NCBI GenBank assembly: GCA_007996965.1
Contig: BIMP01000001.1
Coordinates: forward strand, 1,116,001-1,180,000
Origin: a cyanobiont of Ornithocercus magnificus
Lineage (GTDB): Bacteria; Cyanobacteriota; Cyanobacteriia; PCC-6307; Cyanobiaceae
Length of the DNA: 64,000 nucleotides
Direction: 5' to 3'
Within the stretch, counting starts at the first letter, position 1. Every line of letters starts with the position of its first letter. The notes under the pieces were generated by a model that was given only the letters and a program-made list of their open reading frames with translations, did not search any database and was not told the origin of the DNA. Made by a program: the position numbers and the translations under genes. Of this stretch, positions 19,518-29,386 are shown one piece after another.

Positions 19518-20621
19518 TCATAGTTCTGGTATGTTACCTTGATATAGCTGAAGCAGAAGGTCTTTACCAATCCAGCTGACTGCCTTAGATTTAAGGCTAA
19601 TTGTTTGGTCCAAGCTGCTAAAGCCAAAATTATCCAGTGGTGTGCATGCTGCTGTACCGCCCAACAATTTTGGGGCGATGAGTGCTATCACTTCCTGAAC
19701 GCAGTCTTCACGAAGAGCGGCAGTTGCAAGCAAGGGCCCACATTCCCAAAGCACGTGGTTACAACCCCGCGAAGCCAGAGCTTGCATTAGTGCCGATGGT
19801 TTACAGGCATTTAATTCCAGCCTATTGATCCCGGCTTGGTCTAGGCGCTGACGCTGTGCTAGTAACGCCTCTGGACCATGCGCTACTAGAGTCGGAGCCA
19901 CACCATTGCTCCAAAGCTGGCAGCTTAGAGGGAGGTCCAGATGGCGGCTCAAAACTACCCGTAGTGGTTCTGGATTACAACGCCCTCGGCTAGTAAGTAG
20001 TGGGTTATCAGCTCGGAGTGTCCCACCACCAATAATAATAGCATCACATTGAGCGCGCAGAGAGTGTACCCAGTGTCTTGCTAGCGGGCCAGTGATCCAC
20101 TGGCTGATTCCATTAGGTAAGGCTGTGCGGCCATCAAGGCTCATAGCCCACTTGAGTGATCCCCAGGGCCTACCAGTCTGAACCCGATGGATAAAGGCAC
20201 GATTCTGGTAGGCCGCTTTTGTCCCCAGCACGCCAACAATGACATCTAGGCCAGCATCACGTAGCCGCGAGAATCCCGCTCCAGCAACTCGAGGATCAGG
20301 ATCTTGTAAAGCTGCTACCACCCGAGCGATACCAGCATTCAGCACCAACTCAGTACAAGGTGGTGTGCGACCATAATGGCAACAAGGCTCTAAGGTGACG
20401 ATCAAAGTTCCGCCGTAAGCAGCCTCTCCAGCTTGTGACAGTGCGACTGCCTCAGCGTGAGGCTGACCAGCACTAGCATGAAACCCTTCTCCCACCAAAT
20501 GCCCGTCAATATCAAGCACAACGGCACCTACAAGTGGGTTAGGACTAGTACACCCAGAGGCAAGGCTGGCCAACTGCAGAGCACGCTGCATCCAAGGTAT
20601 CCAGGCTGTCGCGCCTGTCAT
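19518..20621 (-). CDS. ribD: bifunctional riboflavin deaminase/reductase
   Basis: 367 residues from ATG at 20619-20621; this start makes a TGATG overlap with the upstream stop, preferred over an ATG 11 codons further up. N-terminal deaminase has the zinc motif HAEAVAL and PCCHYGRTPPC; C-terminal reductase has SLKWAMSLDGRTA and IIGGGTLRADNPLLTSR. It converts the pyrimidine product of GTP cyclohydrolase II in two steps toward riboflavin. ribF is encoded elsewhere in the window. Confidence 0.94.
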   Translation of the reverse strand: MTGATAWIPWMQRALQLASLASGCTSPNPLVGAVVLDIDGHLVGEGFHASAGQPHAEAVALSQAGEAAYGGTLIVTLEPCCHYGRTPPCTELVLNAGIARVVAALQDPDPRVAGAGFSRLRDAGLDVIVGVLGTKAAYQNRAFIHRVQTGRPWGSLKWAMSLDGRTALPNGISQWITGPLARHWVHSLRAQCDAIIIGGGTLRADNPLLTSRGRCNPEPLRVVLSRHLDLPLSCQLWSNGVAPTLVAHGPEALLAQRQRLDQAGINRLELNACKPSALMQALASRGCNHVLWECGPLLATAALREDCVQEVIALIAPKLLGGTAACTPLDNFGFSSLDQTISLKSKAVSWIGKDLLLQLYQGNIPEL

Positions 20622-21142
20622 CAGCTCAGCGGGCGATAACGAATTTCGCGCCACTCTCCAACAACATAGGGTGGAACTGGCAGCTCATTAAGAACTCCTG
20701 GAAGGTAGAGGCGCAGCGGGCGACTATTATTAAGGCCATCAAGCAGAGGATCAAGGGTGAACTCGGCAGCTGCAGCTCGACCATCTTTGGCTAGTGAAGG
20801 ATTATCCAAAGTGATGTCAGGAAGTAACCACTCTCGCCGGCCAGAGATCACCCGAAGGTCAACAGGGTGGTCTAGCCGCATCTTGCCAGGATAGCCTACG
20901 ATACGTAGTGTTACAGGCTCCCCTAAAGAGCCTTGGCGGTAAGCGATTATCTGCCAACTTTGGTAGTCAAGGTCGCGAAGGCTCTCTAGGCTGCGTATTA
21001 CACTCGTACCATCTTCGCTAGCATGCTGGTGAACTTGTGCAAAAGCAACATAAGGCCTAAGCAGCACTATAGCAATAACAATAGCGAACAGCTTACATAG
21101 CTGCTGTAGCAGAAAAGCATTTGAACCTATAGCTGCAATCAT
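20621..21142 (-). CDS. DUF3122-family secreted protein
   Basis: 173 residues with a signal-peptide-like N-terminus (hydrophobic about residues 17-35, ending YVAFAQ) and a beta-rich remainder including HASEDGTSVIRSLESLRDLD, QSWQIIAYRQGS and RLDHPVDLRVI. This matches the cyanobacterial DUF3122 family, function unknown, presumably periplasmic or lumenal. Overlaps ribD by one base (TGATG), so coupled translation with a flavin-synthesis enzyme. Confidence 0.8.
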   Translation of the reverse strand: MIAAIGSNAFLLQQLCKLFAIVIAIVLLRPYVAFAQVHQHASEDGTSVIRSLESLRDLDYQSWQIIAYRQGSLGEPVTLRIVGYPGKMRLDHPVDLRVISGRREWLLPDITLDNPSLAKDGRAAAAEFTLDPLLDGLNNSRPLRLYLPGVLNELPVPPYVVGEWREIRYRPLS

Positions 21143-21654
21143 GGACCTTGCCTAAAGCACACACCTGTTATAGGAAACAGGGCTTATCCCAACAGGTAAA
21201 TTGAGGTAGGCTAGATATCTGTAGGCAACTAGCCTTACTGATGAGCTATGGCACTATAATATCACACTAATATAAGCATGGCATAAAAATCAGCTGAATT
21301 GGCCAACGACAGCATTAAACCACGAAAGCAATTAAGTACCGCTGCTAGCAGCTGTGAGAGTCAGGCTATTGCCTTGCAGATAGGTGTAATTGTAGGGTTT
21401 ATACTTATAAACCCATCTCTGTTTTAGAGCCTAAGGCTAGATAACCTAGCTGCAAATAGAAAGTACAACAGTATCTTGTTAACACAATTATTATCTGCCC
21501 ATCTATCCACAAAACCCAGAGTGGAAGTATCATCATTGTTATGCAGTAAGCAATTCACTCTGTGGGCTTTTACCTCTAAGCCTAAGAGCTACTAATCTTT
21601 CGTGTTAACTGGAGTCCTTGAGGAGAAATTGGAGACCCTACCAAGCATAGATTT
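21143..21654. other. spacer with terminator-like structure
   Basis: About 512 bases between GH116-like gene (3' end) and DUF3122 (5' end), same strand. Contains the hairpin at 21511-21571; nothing else recognised. Confidence 0.4.
21511..21571 (-). terminator. probable terminator of the GH116-like gene
   Basis: On the minus strand CACAGAGTG pairs with CACTCTGGG-like sequence around a loop of about 32 bases, with GCCC/GGG closing pairs and a short T-run (GGGTTTTG) after the stem. Contains a 2-base bulge, so strength is moderate. Confidence 0.45.
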
Positions 21655-24150
21655 TCAGCGAACCACTTGATTTGCACCTGGTATTGTCTGCCAATCTGTA
21701 TGCACAGCCCAGGTTGCCCAGATTGCCGTTCCTTGTGGATATCTACTAAGGGAAGCTACCGTAACTGCCTCAGGCGTAGAGAATTGCAGACAATCTTCAT
21801 CATATAACTGCTGTATGACTATCTTGCAAATGGTCCCGGCAGTTTGACTATCTCCTATTAAGCGGCAGTAAGCTGCGAGGCTAATCCACGCATCTAGCAC
21901 TAAAGTGCTTCTTGAACCTGGTCTTATATCAGCACCCTGTAATCTACTGAGTGCGCCAATCTGGCCGCTGTCAAGAGCTTTTGCTCTCTTAATAGCTTTC
22001 AATAGGTTGTATACGTCAACATCGCTCATTACTGCTGGCAATGATAATAGGCGTGCGTAGAAATCACTACAGATCCAGTCTGCAATCAATGCTGACTCAC
22101 CGCTCCCAAAATTGTTTCGACAATACTCGTCTTTCCAAGGCAAACAGTCGAACCTCTTGCGTAACTGCTCGAGCCAGGCACCGAGCTCATGTTGCTCATT
22201 ACTGGTTTCTAGGCCAAGCTTTAATTGTAGTCGCTGCGACATTGCTAGTGCCGCTTCTACAGCACCAATCTGTAGTGGAAGTTTACCATAGTAGGCACTT
22301 AGCTCTTTCGGCGACCAATTAGCTGAGGTTTGGCTCAGGGTTTCGCCATCCTTTATCAGAGTATCAAAGTTGTTGCTTAAGCTTTTGAGAATACCCAGCA
22401 CTTGCACTGAAGCAGGCCAGCACTTTGCTAGGAAGTTGAGGTCTTCTCCTGTTGGTGCTAACTTAAAGATAAGCCAGACTTGTAAGACAAAGTTGCTAAC
22501 TAGATATTCCCAAAGATTTTGCCTCTGGTAGTTGTGATAACTATTGGCCTTGACGAATTCCTCACCTGAAGTTTCCAGCTCACGGCATGTGGCTTTCTGC
22601 AATTTGTGTAGAGCATCAGCTAGCTTCTGGCCTTGACTCAAGTATTTTCCAGCCGGTAGTAAAGTCTTGTCGTCTCCAGACAGAATGGCATGAGCGAAGC
22701 CACATAGTATTGCTTTGTCAAGCTCTGGCCATAATTGCAAGAGGGCAAAGGAAGAATTGTAGAGGTGGAGACTGGGGCCCTCATACTGGTCATAGTTAAA
22801 GTCCTCAAGCATGCCAAAGCGACCTAGAGGTTCATCTGGTTGCGCTGCTGTCCAAAAGCTATGGCTGCTAGCTAGCCTGCAGAGCTCGTTAAATAGGGCC
22901 ATGCGCATATCTTCTGGCAGTTCTGTGCGAGCTAGTACTGGTGCCTGCCAGGCATTAATCTCAGAACGCCAGCTACGCCAACTCTTCAATGCTTCTGCAG
23001 CTATCGTAGCTGCTGAGTTTCCCCCAGCACCAAAAAAATCGGTGTAGCGACGCCGGTCACGAATACCGTTGGCAAAAACTATCACTGGCAGATCCCAACT
23101 AATCACAAAGGGAATCTCGCGGAGCTCACCTGGTGCCAGGTTCAACTTCACAGCGACTGCCGCACTAGCTTGCTCGCCAGTGCGGCTTTGGCGATCGTTA
23201 TTGCTTACCGGGATCCGACCCTCTGAGGCAAACATTTGCCATAACTCAGCACCACTACTATCAAGATCCCAGCGACTGCAGCGCATTATCTCTGCATCTC
23301 CGAGATTATCTGGCAGAGCCAAACACCATTGTCCCTCGCCTTCAGCAATTGGCTCTGAGCGTGCCCCTTCTAGTAACACACCGGTTAAGCCCGGCTGATC
23401 AATCCAGTGATTAAATTGTCCCTCACTATTAGTGGCTGCTAATTCTTGATTATACTGACGACTCCCATCATTGCAAAAGTCTAGATGGGCTGATGGAAGT
23501 GTATTAAAGAGCCAACCTATCGTGTTGCGCCAGCTCAGCAGTAGTGACAGTTCCAAAAACTGGTAACCTGGGTTACGTAGGTGCCAGCAGAACACTGCCA
23601 CAGGGTAGCTAGTGCGGCGATAATCACCAGGAAAAATTGGACTAAACGCCTCACAGATTACGCTGGAACGAAAGACCTTGTCATATTGGGTCCAGCTAAG
23701 CGGATAGCGAACAGCACAGATACCAGTACTGTGGCTTGTTGTACTAGCTGGGTACCACTGCCATGCTAAGAGAGAGTTGTTGCTGCCTTTACGCGAATTA
23801 TCAAGATTTGGTGACGCTGCGAGCACATAGGCTCGAGTACTACCACCTTGCTTTTCATACAGTGCAAACTGACAATCGGGAATGCTGCCGTACTGATTTC
23901 TTTTGCTATCTAGGTGCCAAAGAGTAATATCTCCACGGCAGCTACGACCTATGCAACCCGTGCCGAAACCGCCAAGGGGCATACCATGCCAACACTTATT
24001 ATAGGGAGTACTTGTGACAGGTGATCTATAAGACTTTTTCCGGCCAAGACCTAAAGGTTGGCTCCAGCTAGCTTTGGGGACCGACCAAAGCCCAGGTTGC
24101 AGACCATGATGGAGTAAAGAGCGTAAGGTAAGCAGTTCCAGTGGTGCCAC
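21655..24150 (-). CDS. GH116 (GBA2-type) glucosylceramidase homologue, motif-altered
   Basis: 831 residues. N-terminal region has MPLGGFGTGCIGRSCRGDIT and GDYRRTSYPVAVFCWHLRNP, typical of the GBA2 N-terminal beta domain; the C-terminal half is an (alpha/alpha)6 domain with PLGRFGMLEDFNYDQYEGPS and LVSNFVLQVWLIFKL. The family hydrolyses beta-glucosides. The Glu of the nucleophile block (MLED) is still there, but the family's acid/base block PDQTYDTW reads LSQTSANW, so the catalytic Asp appears absent, and NTYDV is replaced by EGPSL. It may be a non-catalytic or diverged homologue. Confidence 0.75.
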   Translation of the reverse strand: MAPLELLTLRSLLHHGLQPGLWSVPKASWSQPLGLGRKKSYRSPVTSTPYNKCWHGMPLGGFGTGCIGRSCRGDITLWHLDSKRNQYGSIPDCQFALYEKQGGSTRAYVLAASPNLDNSRKGSNNSLLAWQWYPASTTSHSTGICAVRYPLSWTQYDKVFRSSVICEAFSPIFPGDYRRTSYPVAVFCWHLRNPGYQFLELSLLLSWRNTIGWLFNTLPSAHLDFCNDGSRQYNQELAATNSEGQFNHWIDQPGLTGVLLEGARSEPIAEGEGQWCLALPDNLGDAEIMRCSRWDLDSSGAELWQMFASEGRIPVSNNDRQSRTGEQASAAVAVKLNLAPGELREIPFVISWDLPVIVFANGIRDRRRYTDFFGAGGNSAATIAAEALKSWRSWRSEINAWQAPVLARTELPEDMRMALFNELCRLASSHSFWTAAQPDEPLGRFGMLEDFNYDQYEGPSLHLYNSSFALLQLWPELDKAILCGFAHAILSGDDKTLLPAGKYLSQGQKLADALHKLQKATCRELETSGEEFVKANSYHNYQRQNLWEYLVSNFVLQVWLIFKLAPTGEDLNFLAKCWPASVQVLGILKSLSNNFDTLIKDGETLSQTSANWSPKELSAYYGKLPLQIGAVEAALAMSQRLQLKLGLETSNEQHELGAWLEQLRKRFDCLPWKDEYCRNNFGSGESALIADWICSDFYARLLSLPAVMSDVDVYNLLKAIKRAKALDSGQIGALSRLQGADIRPGSRSTLVLDAWISLAAYCRLIGDSQTAGTICKIVIQQLYDEDCLQFSTPEAVTVASLSRYPQGTAIWATWAVHTDWQTIPGANQVVR

Positions 24151-24201
24151 CTATTAAAATGCCCAGATATTGTTCCAGCTTGTCAGGTACTTAATAGCAT
24201 T

Positions 24202-24483
24202 TCAGCCAGGTCCTGGCGTCGAATCTTGCTCGCCATCTAGCAAGGCATCAAGTGTGACAGCAGTGCGTACCAATGCACGATATTGCAGTACTATGCGTCG
24301 GTTCCTATCAAGCCAACGAGCTGGGTCTTTTGCTATATTAAGATTAGCCATAGTGCTAAGAGACGGGGTCTCTGGATCTAGCAACTCCAAATTACTTTGT
24401 TGTGCTATCAGCGCGATCAATAATTCGTGCAGTCTTTGGCGCCGTAACTGTTCCCTGTCTCTTGATCCCATGCCGTTTTCCAA
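24202..24483 (-). CDS. conserved picocyanobacterial small protein
   Basis: 93 residues, soluble and charged, e.g. REQLRRQRLHELLIALIAQQ and ARWLDRNRRIVLQYRALVRT. No family recognised. It is oriented with the GH116-like gene (52 bases upstream of it) and divergent from cobL. The opposite-strand frame here has lower protein likeness. It could be a helical adaptor; no function is claimed. Confidence 0.6.
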   Translation of the reverse strand: MENGMGSRDREQLRRQRLHELLIALIAQQSNLELLDPETPSLSTMANLNIAKDPARWLDRNRRIVLQYRALVRTAVTLDALLDGEQDSTPGPG

Positions 24484-24545
24484 TCTGATGTTCCATAATT
24501 CATCTAATCAAGTTGGGCCAGGTTGTTGCTGTGTGCCGGAATGAT

Positions 24546-25829
24546 GTGGCATGGGGTAGAAGCCCCGAGACTTGGATTGACGTAATAGGCTGTGATGCTG
24601 CTGGTGTCGACAGCCTCAGCTCCCACCATCAAGAACTCTTACGACATGCTGAGGCGATCGCAGCTCCAGAGCGTCTGTTATCAACATTAAAACAATGGTT
24701 ATCCCACCCTTACCCAGACTTAGTTGCCAGCGACCAGCCTGCAGAGCTGATTAGCTGGCTAAAACAGCGGTCACAACAGCAGCGTGTGGTTCTTGCTAGC
24801 GGCGACCCGCTCTGGTACGGCATTGGTCGCTGCCTGCTAGAAGCTTTCCACCCCGATCAGCTTCGCTTCCACCCTGCACCCAGCTCACTACAACTCGCTT
24901 TTGCTCGCTTGGGTCGTTCTTGGCAAGATGCTAGCTGGGTTAGCATACACGGACGTGATCCTGCTGCGTTAGCAACGCTACTGCAGCAGCGACCGGCTGC
25001 GCTAGCTGTACTCACAGACCCTAGTGGTGGGGGTGCAGCAGATGTCCATAGCGCATTACACAGCAGCGGACTTGCGGCAGCCTACGCATTCTGGATCTGT
25101 GAGAATCTAGGGCATCCACAAGAACGGGTAAGGTGCCTTAGCACAACAGACTTACCGCCAAATAACCTACATCCTTTGCACTTAGTAGTGCTTGTAGCAC
25201 GAGACCCAGAGTTGCCAGACCCAACCACTCTACCTCTGTTTGGTCTTAACGATGGCCTCTACCGACAGCACCCAGATCGGCCCGGTCTGATGACCAAGCG
25301 GGAGGTACGTGTTCAGCTTCTTGCTGACCTAGCATTACCGCCGCAGGGCATACTCTGGGACCTTGGAGCTGGCACTGGTAGTGTAGGGCTTGAGGCTTTA
25401 CGGTTGAGACCAAAGCTGACATTGGTAGCGGTGGAGCATCGCAGTGGCGGCGGCGCTGTGATACAAGATAATGCTAAACGTCTTGGGGTTTGGCCAGTTA
25501 CCGTAATTGAACAGGATATATTAACTGTTCTGCAAAGTGGAGCACTGAGTGCTAAAGTAGCTAGACCAAACAGAGTTATATTAGGTGGTGGTGGAAAACA
25601 GCGCTCTGCTATCTTAAAAAAAGTTCTGGCAAACTTAGCGCCAGGAGGTGTGGTGGTAGTGCCTTTAGCTACGCTCGAAGCCTTAGCAGAGTTGCGCTTT
25701 CTCCTAGAGCAAGCTGGTCTACAAGTTAATATTAGCCAGCAACAGAACTGGAGAGGTATACCTCTAGCCGAGGGTACCCGCCTTGCACCAACAAATCCAG
25801 TGTTAATTCTCAGGGGCTGTAGGATGTGA
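24546..25829 (+). CDS. cobL: precorrin-6Y C5,15-methyltransferase (decarboxylating)
   Basis: About 427 residues if GTG at 24546 is used; the frame is open from TTG 24513 and GTG 24531, and no ATG exists before WIDVIGCDAAGVDSL. N-terminal CbiE domain has ASGDPLWYGIGRCLLE; C-terminal CbiT domain has LWDLGAGTGSVGLEALR and VILGGGGKQRSAIL. It methylates C5 and C15 and decarboxylates the acetate side chain in cobalamin synthesis. Its last 20 bases overlap the convergent DUF192 gene. Confidence 0.92.
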   Translation: MAWGRSPETWIDVIGCDAAGVDSLSSHHQELLRHAEAIAAPERLLSTLKQWLSHPYPDLVASDQPAELISWLKQRSQQQRVVLASGDPLWYGIGRCLLEAFHPDQLRFHPAPSSLQLAFARLGRSWQDASWVSIHGRDPAALATLLQQRPAALAVLTDPSGGGAADVHSALHSSGLAAAYAFWICENLGHPQERVRCLSTTDLPPNNLHPLHLVVLVARDPELPDPTTLPLFGLNDGLYRQHPDRPGLMTKREVRVQLLADLALPPQGILWDLGAGTGSVGLEALRLRPKLTLVAVEHRSGGGAVIQDNAKRLGVWPVTVIEQDILTVLQSGALSAKVARPNRVILGGGGKQRSAILKKVLANLAPGGVVVVPLATLEALAELRFLLEQAGLQVNISQQQNWRGIPLAEGTRLAPTNPVLILRGCRM

Positions 25830-26118
25830 GACTTGACGGTCCAATCGCTACTAGATCCCCTACTCGGATTCTCAGTCGTGCCACTTCGCCAGCTCCGATC
25901 TCAATTACTCCATCAATATCTTGACTTAAACTATAAATCGGACAGGACAAAGATTGACACACAGCTACCTGGTTTTTCACTGCTAGTACATGACCCTGGT
26001 GCACAAAGATCATGTCCAGTGGGATACTTGTTTTGTACATCCAGAGCTGCAGATGCCGAGCGGGCTGAAAGGGAAACCACATGCCAGAGCCTGCTGGCAG
26101 GGCTGAGTGCTGCATCAT
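25810..26118 (-). CDS. DUF192-family protein, 5' end apparently damaged
   Basis: From ATG at 26116-26118, 102 residues with GMWFPFQPARHLQLWMYKTS, IPLDMIFV and GVIEIGAGEVARL: clear DUF192. But homology continues in frame upstream without a start: codons from about 26264 down encode EARWCFSSGSCLTFEVSDTL and EKQRVGMMQHS, exactly the domain's first strands, and there is no ATG, GTG or TTG before a TAA at 26267-26269. Relatives carry a secretion signal at this end. It is therefore either truncated, frameshifted, or starts at a rare codon. Confidence 0.65.
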   Translation of the reverse strand: MMQHSALPAGSGMWFPFQPARHLQLWMYKTSIPLDMIFVHQGHVLAVKNQVAVCQSLSCPIYSLSQDIDGVIEIGAGEVARLRIRVGDLVAIGPSSLTSYSP

Positions 26119-26269
26119 CCCTACGCGCTGTTTCTCAAGTGTGTCGCTAACCTCAAACGTGAGGCAAGAACCACTACTAAAGCACCAGCGGGCCTCGAGT
26201 GAAAGGTGTAATGTTGGAGGGGGAGTGAGCGGTTCCAGTTTTACTATGGCAAGAGTGTCATAACCTTAA

Positions 26270-26577
26270 GCCTCAATGCCAGGAGCTAGAAAAGTGCTAC
26301 TACCAAAATGGTAATGGTCTCTAACTGGGGCAGTGTTAGGCCAACTTTGCTGCACCTGAGTTAATCTTAAGTGATGTTGCACACTACATTGTGCCTCGTA
26401 GTTTCTAGGGTCACTGGTTAGATACCATAGTACTACTATGTATCCTATTTAGAAGACTGGTAAGGCCATTAATGTCGATCCAAACTTGTATAGCGCAGCC
26501 GTGGGACCAGACGGACGTTGTAATCTAAGTAGCAGTTTTGTCTCCACTTCAGCAGCATCTAAATGATATCAAATCGA
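26270..26577. other. spacer that may hold remains of the DUF192 signal peptide
   Basis: About 308 bases. On the minus strand, in a frame shifted by one relative to DUF192, LVVALF-stop-LLALRLKV precedes the domain (near 26310-26265), which could be a decayed signal peptide. Speculative. No other gene seen. Confidence 0.3.
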
Positions 26578-27501
26578 CTAAAAGCGCTCAGGCTTAGCAA
26601 CATGGGGCAGACCCCAGCCAAGCTTGTTACGAAGTACCTGGAAAAACTCATGATCGGTGAGCCGCACAAAGCGAACTGGATGATCGCTGCGCCGGATTAA
26701 GACACGGTCTTCTGGCCAGACATAACAACCTGCGCTGCCATCAACTACCATCATTAGCCGCTCGGGCGTAGCCGGGAAAACAGTAACAGGCTCCTGGTCA
26801 CTGAAGACAAGCGCACGCGAGGCCAGTGAATGAGGAGCAATTGGCGTCAACTGCAGTACAGGGCAATCTGGTGTGATCACGGGCCCACCAGCACTGAGTG
26901 CATAAGCAGTTGATCCTGTAGGTGTTGAGAGGATAACACCATCAGCAGAGATATCTACTGGGGCGTGGCGGCCAATGGCTATCTCAAAGTGGCACATGCT
27001 TGTAAGTGGTTCGCGGTGCAGTGCCATCTCATTGAGAGAGAGGGCTTCCCAACGACGTTGATCACCACGCATAGCACTAACCACAAGACTACAGCGCTCT
27101 TCAATTGTCCATTCTTGAGCGAGGACCTGTTCTAATGCCCGATCTAGATCTGAGAGATAGGCTTCAGCCAGGAAGCCTAGATGGCCAGTGTTAATTGTCA
27201 GGATAGGGACCTGCAGCGGAGCCGTTTGGCGGGCAGCGGATAGCACGGTGCCATCACCTCCAAGAACAATGGCAAGAGCCATCTCGGCATCAAAGCCTTC
27301 AGGCACACATGCGCTGTAGCCGAGCGAGCGCAGATGCTGATCAGGGGAGGGGCTTGCGAACCCAACCATTCCGCCAGAGCTGCTGGCACAAACCACGTCA
27401 TGACCTGCAGCCGTGAGCCGTTCCTGGATCGTGGCTGCTGTGCGCACAGCCAGATCCTTGCCGTCATTGACAATCAGTCCGACACGGGGCACTGATCGCA
27501 T
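26578..27501 (-). CDS. nadK: NAD kinase
   Basis: 307 residues. The GGDGT motif ([12 protein letters not shown]), [18 protein letters not shown] and [20 protein letters not shown] are all present; these are the ATP/NAD-binding signatures of NadK. It phosphorylates NAD to NADP, important for photosynthetic NADPH production. Starts at ATG 27499-27501 with an 800-base spacer upstream, so it probably has its own promoter. Confidence 0.95.
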   Translation of the reverse strand: MRSVPRVGLIVNDGKDLAVRTAATIQERLTAAGHDVVCASSSGGMVGFASPSPDQHLRSLGYSACVPEGFDAEMALAIVLGGDGTVLSAARQTAPLQVPILTINTGHLGFLAEAYLSDLDRALEQVLAQEWTIEERCSLVVSAMRGDQRRWEALSLNEMALHREPLTSMCHFEIAIGRHAPVDISADGVILSTPTGSTAYALSAGGPVITPDCPVLQLTPIAPHSLASRALVFSDQEPVTVFPATPERLMMVVDGSAGCYVWPEDRVLIRRSDHPVRFVRLTDHEFFQVLRNKLGWGLPHVAKPERF

Positions 27502-28301
27502 CGGGCGAAGAACAGTCTCATCTTATGGGATGCGATGGCTGTGCTTCTCAGGCCGCCTATGCAGTTGCTGCATCATCTTTTCCTGGCAGTATCTAGTAGA
27601 AAGGTAAAATAATAACTCCAGTGCAAATAAAGACTTAGGAGGTCGAAGCAGATTATGCACGCGTGGGGGGCACGATAAGTTCGTATCTTATTATCGTTGG
27701 CTTGAGGTGATCAATGAACTATAATTAAAGTTCCTAGAAAAGACATATACCACAAAGACTTTCATAATATATGTTCAAATAGAGTTGATGCTACTTAACA
27801 ACATGTAGGACAATAATCACGGCTATTCTAGAACAGTTTAGGCAGGCATTGCTCTAATAACTTAGTCTGTGGACTAATAGCCAGACCGAAAAGTATGCTC
27901 ATCTATATACAGTAGCGCTACTTATGGCTTCTTTCAAGATAGCTTGGTACCTTAGACTTTAAGGGCCAGTTCAAAAGCAGGAGTAAGACTCAAATTAACC
28001 ACTAACCATCTCAATAGTTAAGTTATTGCCAAAAAACTGAACTACGCGAGCAGCACTAAAAGCCGCTATTACATTCTGGCTTTAGGTATTGACAAAAGCT
28101 TTTTTGTGTCTCACTGTTAGTCCTAGTCTGCTATCGTAGGAGACCTAGACTAGCTTATCAGTCGTATGTACTTGGCAATTACGGCTTTAAGTATTCTAAG
28201 CAGTCTTAGCCATTAGCAGTTGAGAGCTATTTAGTACTGCAAAGCAGGCTAATTATTATTTTATCACTGTGAGATGCGTTTGTAATTGATGTACCAGGGT
28301 A
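27502..28301. other. 800-base spacer, no gene recognised
   Basis: The longest spacer in the window. All frames are stop-rich. In relatives ndh genes often lie near nadK, but no NdhE/NdhG-like sequence could be read here. A small bulged hairpin (ACGATAAG...CTTATTATCGT) lies near 27672-27697. Looks like decayed, non-coding DNA. Confidence 0.4.
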
Positions 28302-29309
28302 TTAAAATTGCTCTAGAAAACGCAGGTCGCTGGTGAATAGACGACGGATATCGTCAATACCATGTCGTACCATGCAAAAGCGCTCAATGCCAAGTCCAGC
28401 AGCAAAACCACTCCAACGACATGGGTCTAGACCTAAACCTTCTAATACGGCCGGGTCAACCATACCACAGCCCATTACCTCAAGCCAGCGTCCTTGCCAT
28501 TGCACGTCTACTTCGGCTGAAGGTTCTGTAAAAGGAAAATAACTAGCGCGAAAGCGTACAGGTAGGTTACCGAAGAAAGCACGGAGAAAAGCCATCACGG
28601 TACCGCGTAGGTGGCTAAAGTTTATTTCCTCGTCAATAGCTAGTACCTCTACCTGATGGAAAACTGGTGAATGAGTTGTGTCAATAGCATCTCGGCGATA
28701 GACGCGACCTGGCGCCACTATCCGTACTGGCGGAGGGTTTTGCTCAAGATGACGGATTTGCACTGGTGAGGTGTGAGTGCGTAGTAATTGCCCATTAGGC
28801 AAGTAAAATGTGTCTTGCATATCTCGAGCAGGGTGGTCGCTAGGAATATTTAGAGCAGTGAAATTATAGTAATCGCTCTCAATCTCAGGACCATCAACTA
28901 TTCCATAGCCTAAGCCGACAAACAAGTCTAAGATTTCTTCGGTAGTGGTTACTAGGGGATGACGATGCCCTACGGGAATACCTGATGGCGGTGCTGTGAC
29001 ATCAAGAGTCTCAGAGGCTAAGCATTCAGCCATCTTAATAGCCTTTACTACCTCTAATCGTTCTCTAAGCTTTTGCTGCACCTGAACCTTGAGTATATTG
29101 GCACGCTGCCCGATTAGCGGGCGCTCATGGCTAGAAAGCTTAGCCATTGCCCCAAGCACTCTAGAGATCTTTCCCTTCTTGCCTAGGAGTCTTACTCGCA
29201 GTGCTTCAAGTTCCTCAACTTGTCCTGCTTTGGCAATCTGCTGCACTGCCTCAGCTTCAAGCATTTCAAGCTGGCTAGTGAGTTGCTGTAGGGAAGCGGT
29301 GGTGCTCAC
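28302..29309 (-). CDS. pheS: phenylalanyl-tRNA synthetase alpha subunit
   Basis: 335 residues: N-terminal coiled coil, then class II motifs. [39 protein letters not shown] (motif 2 region), [34 protein letters not shown] and the motif 3 segment [20 protein letters not shown] are visible. Forms an alpha2beta2 enzyme with PheT, which is not in this window. Divergent from surE with 77 bases between starts. Confidence 0.96.
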   Translation of the reverse strand: MSTTASLQQLTSQLEMLEAEAVQQIAKAGQVEELEALRVRLLGKKGKISRVLGAMAKLSSHERPLIGQRANILKVQVQQKLRERLEVVKAIKMAECLASETLDVTAPPSGIPVGHRHPLVTTTEEILDLFVGLGYGIVDGPEIESDYYNFTALNIPSDHPARDMQDTFYLPNGQLLRTHTSPVQIRHLEQNPPPVRIVAPGRVYRRDAIDTTHSPVFHQVEVLAIDEEINFSHLRGTVMAFLRAFFGNLPVRFRASYFPFTEPSAEVDVQWQGRWLEVMGCGMVDPAVLEGLGLDPCRWSGFAAGLGIERFCMVRHGIDDIRRLFTSDLRFLEQF

Positions 29310-29386
29310 GGCTCAGTGGCGTCAAGAATCTCGATATCTAACTGTAGATGGTTTCCTGCCTAGGTTTTTCACTAAGCATTTTCACT

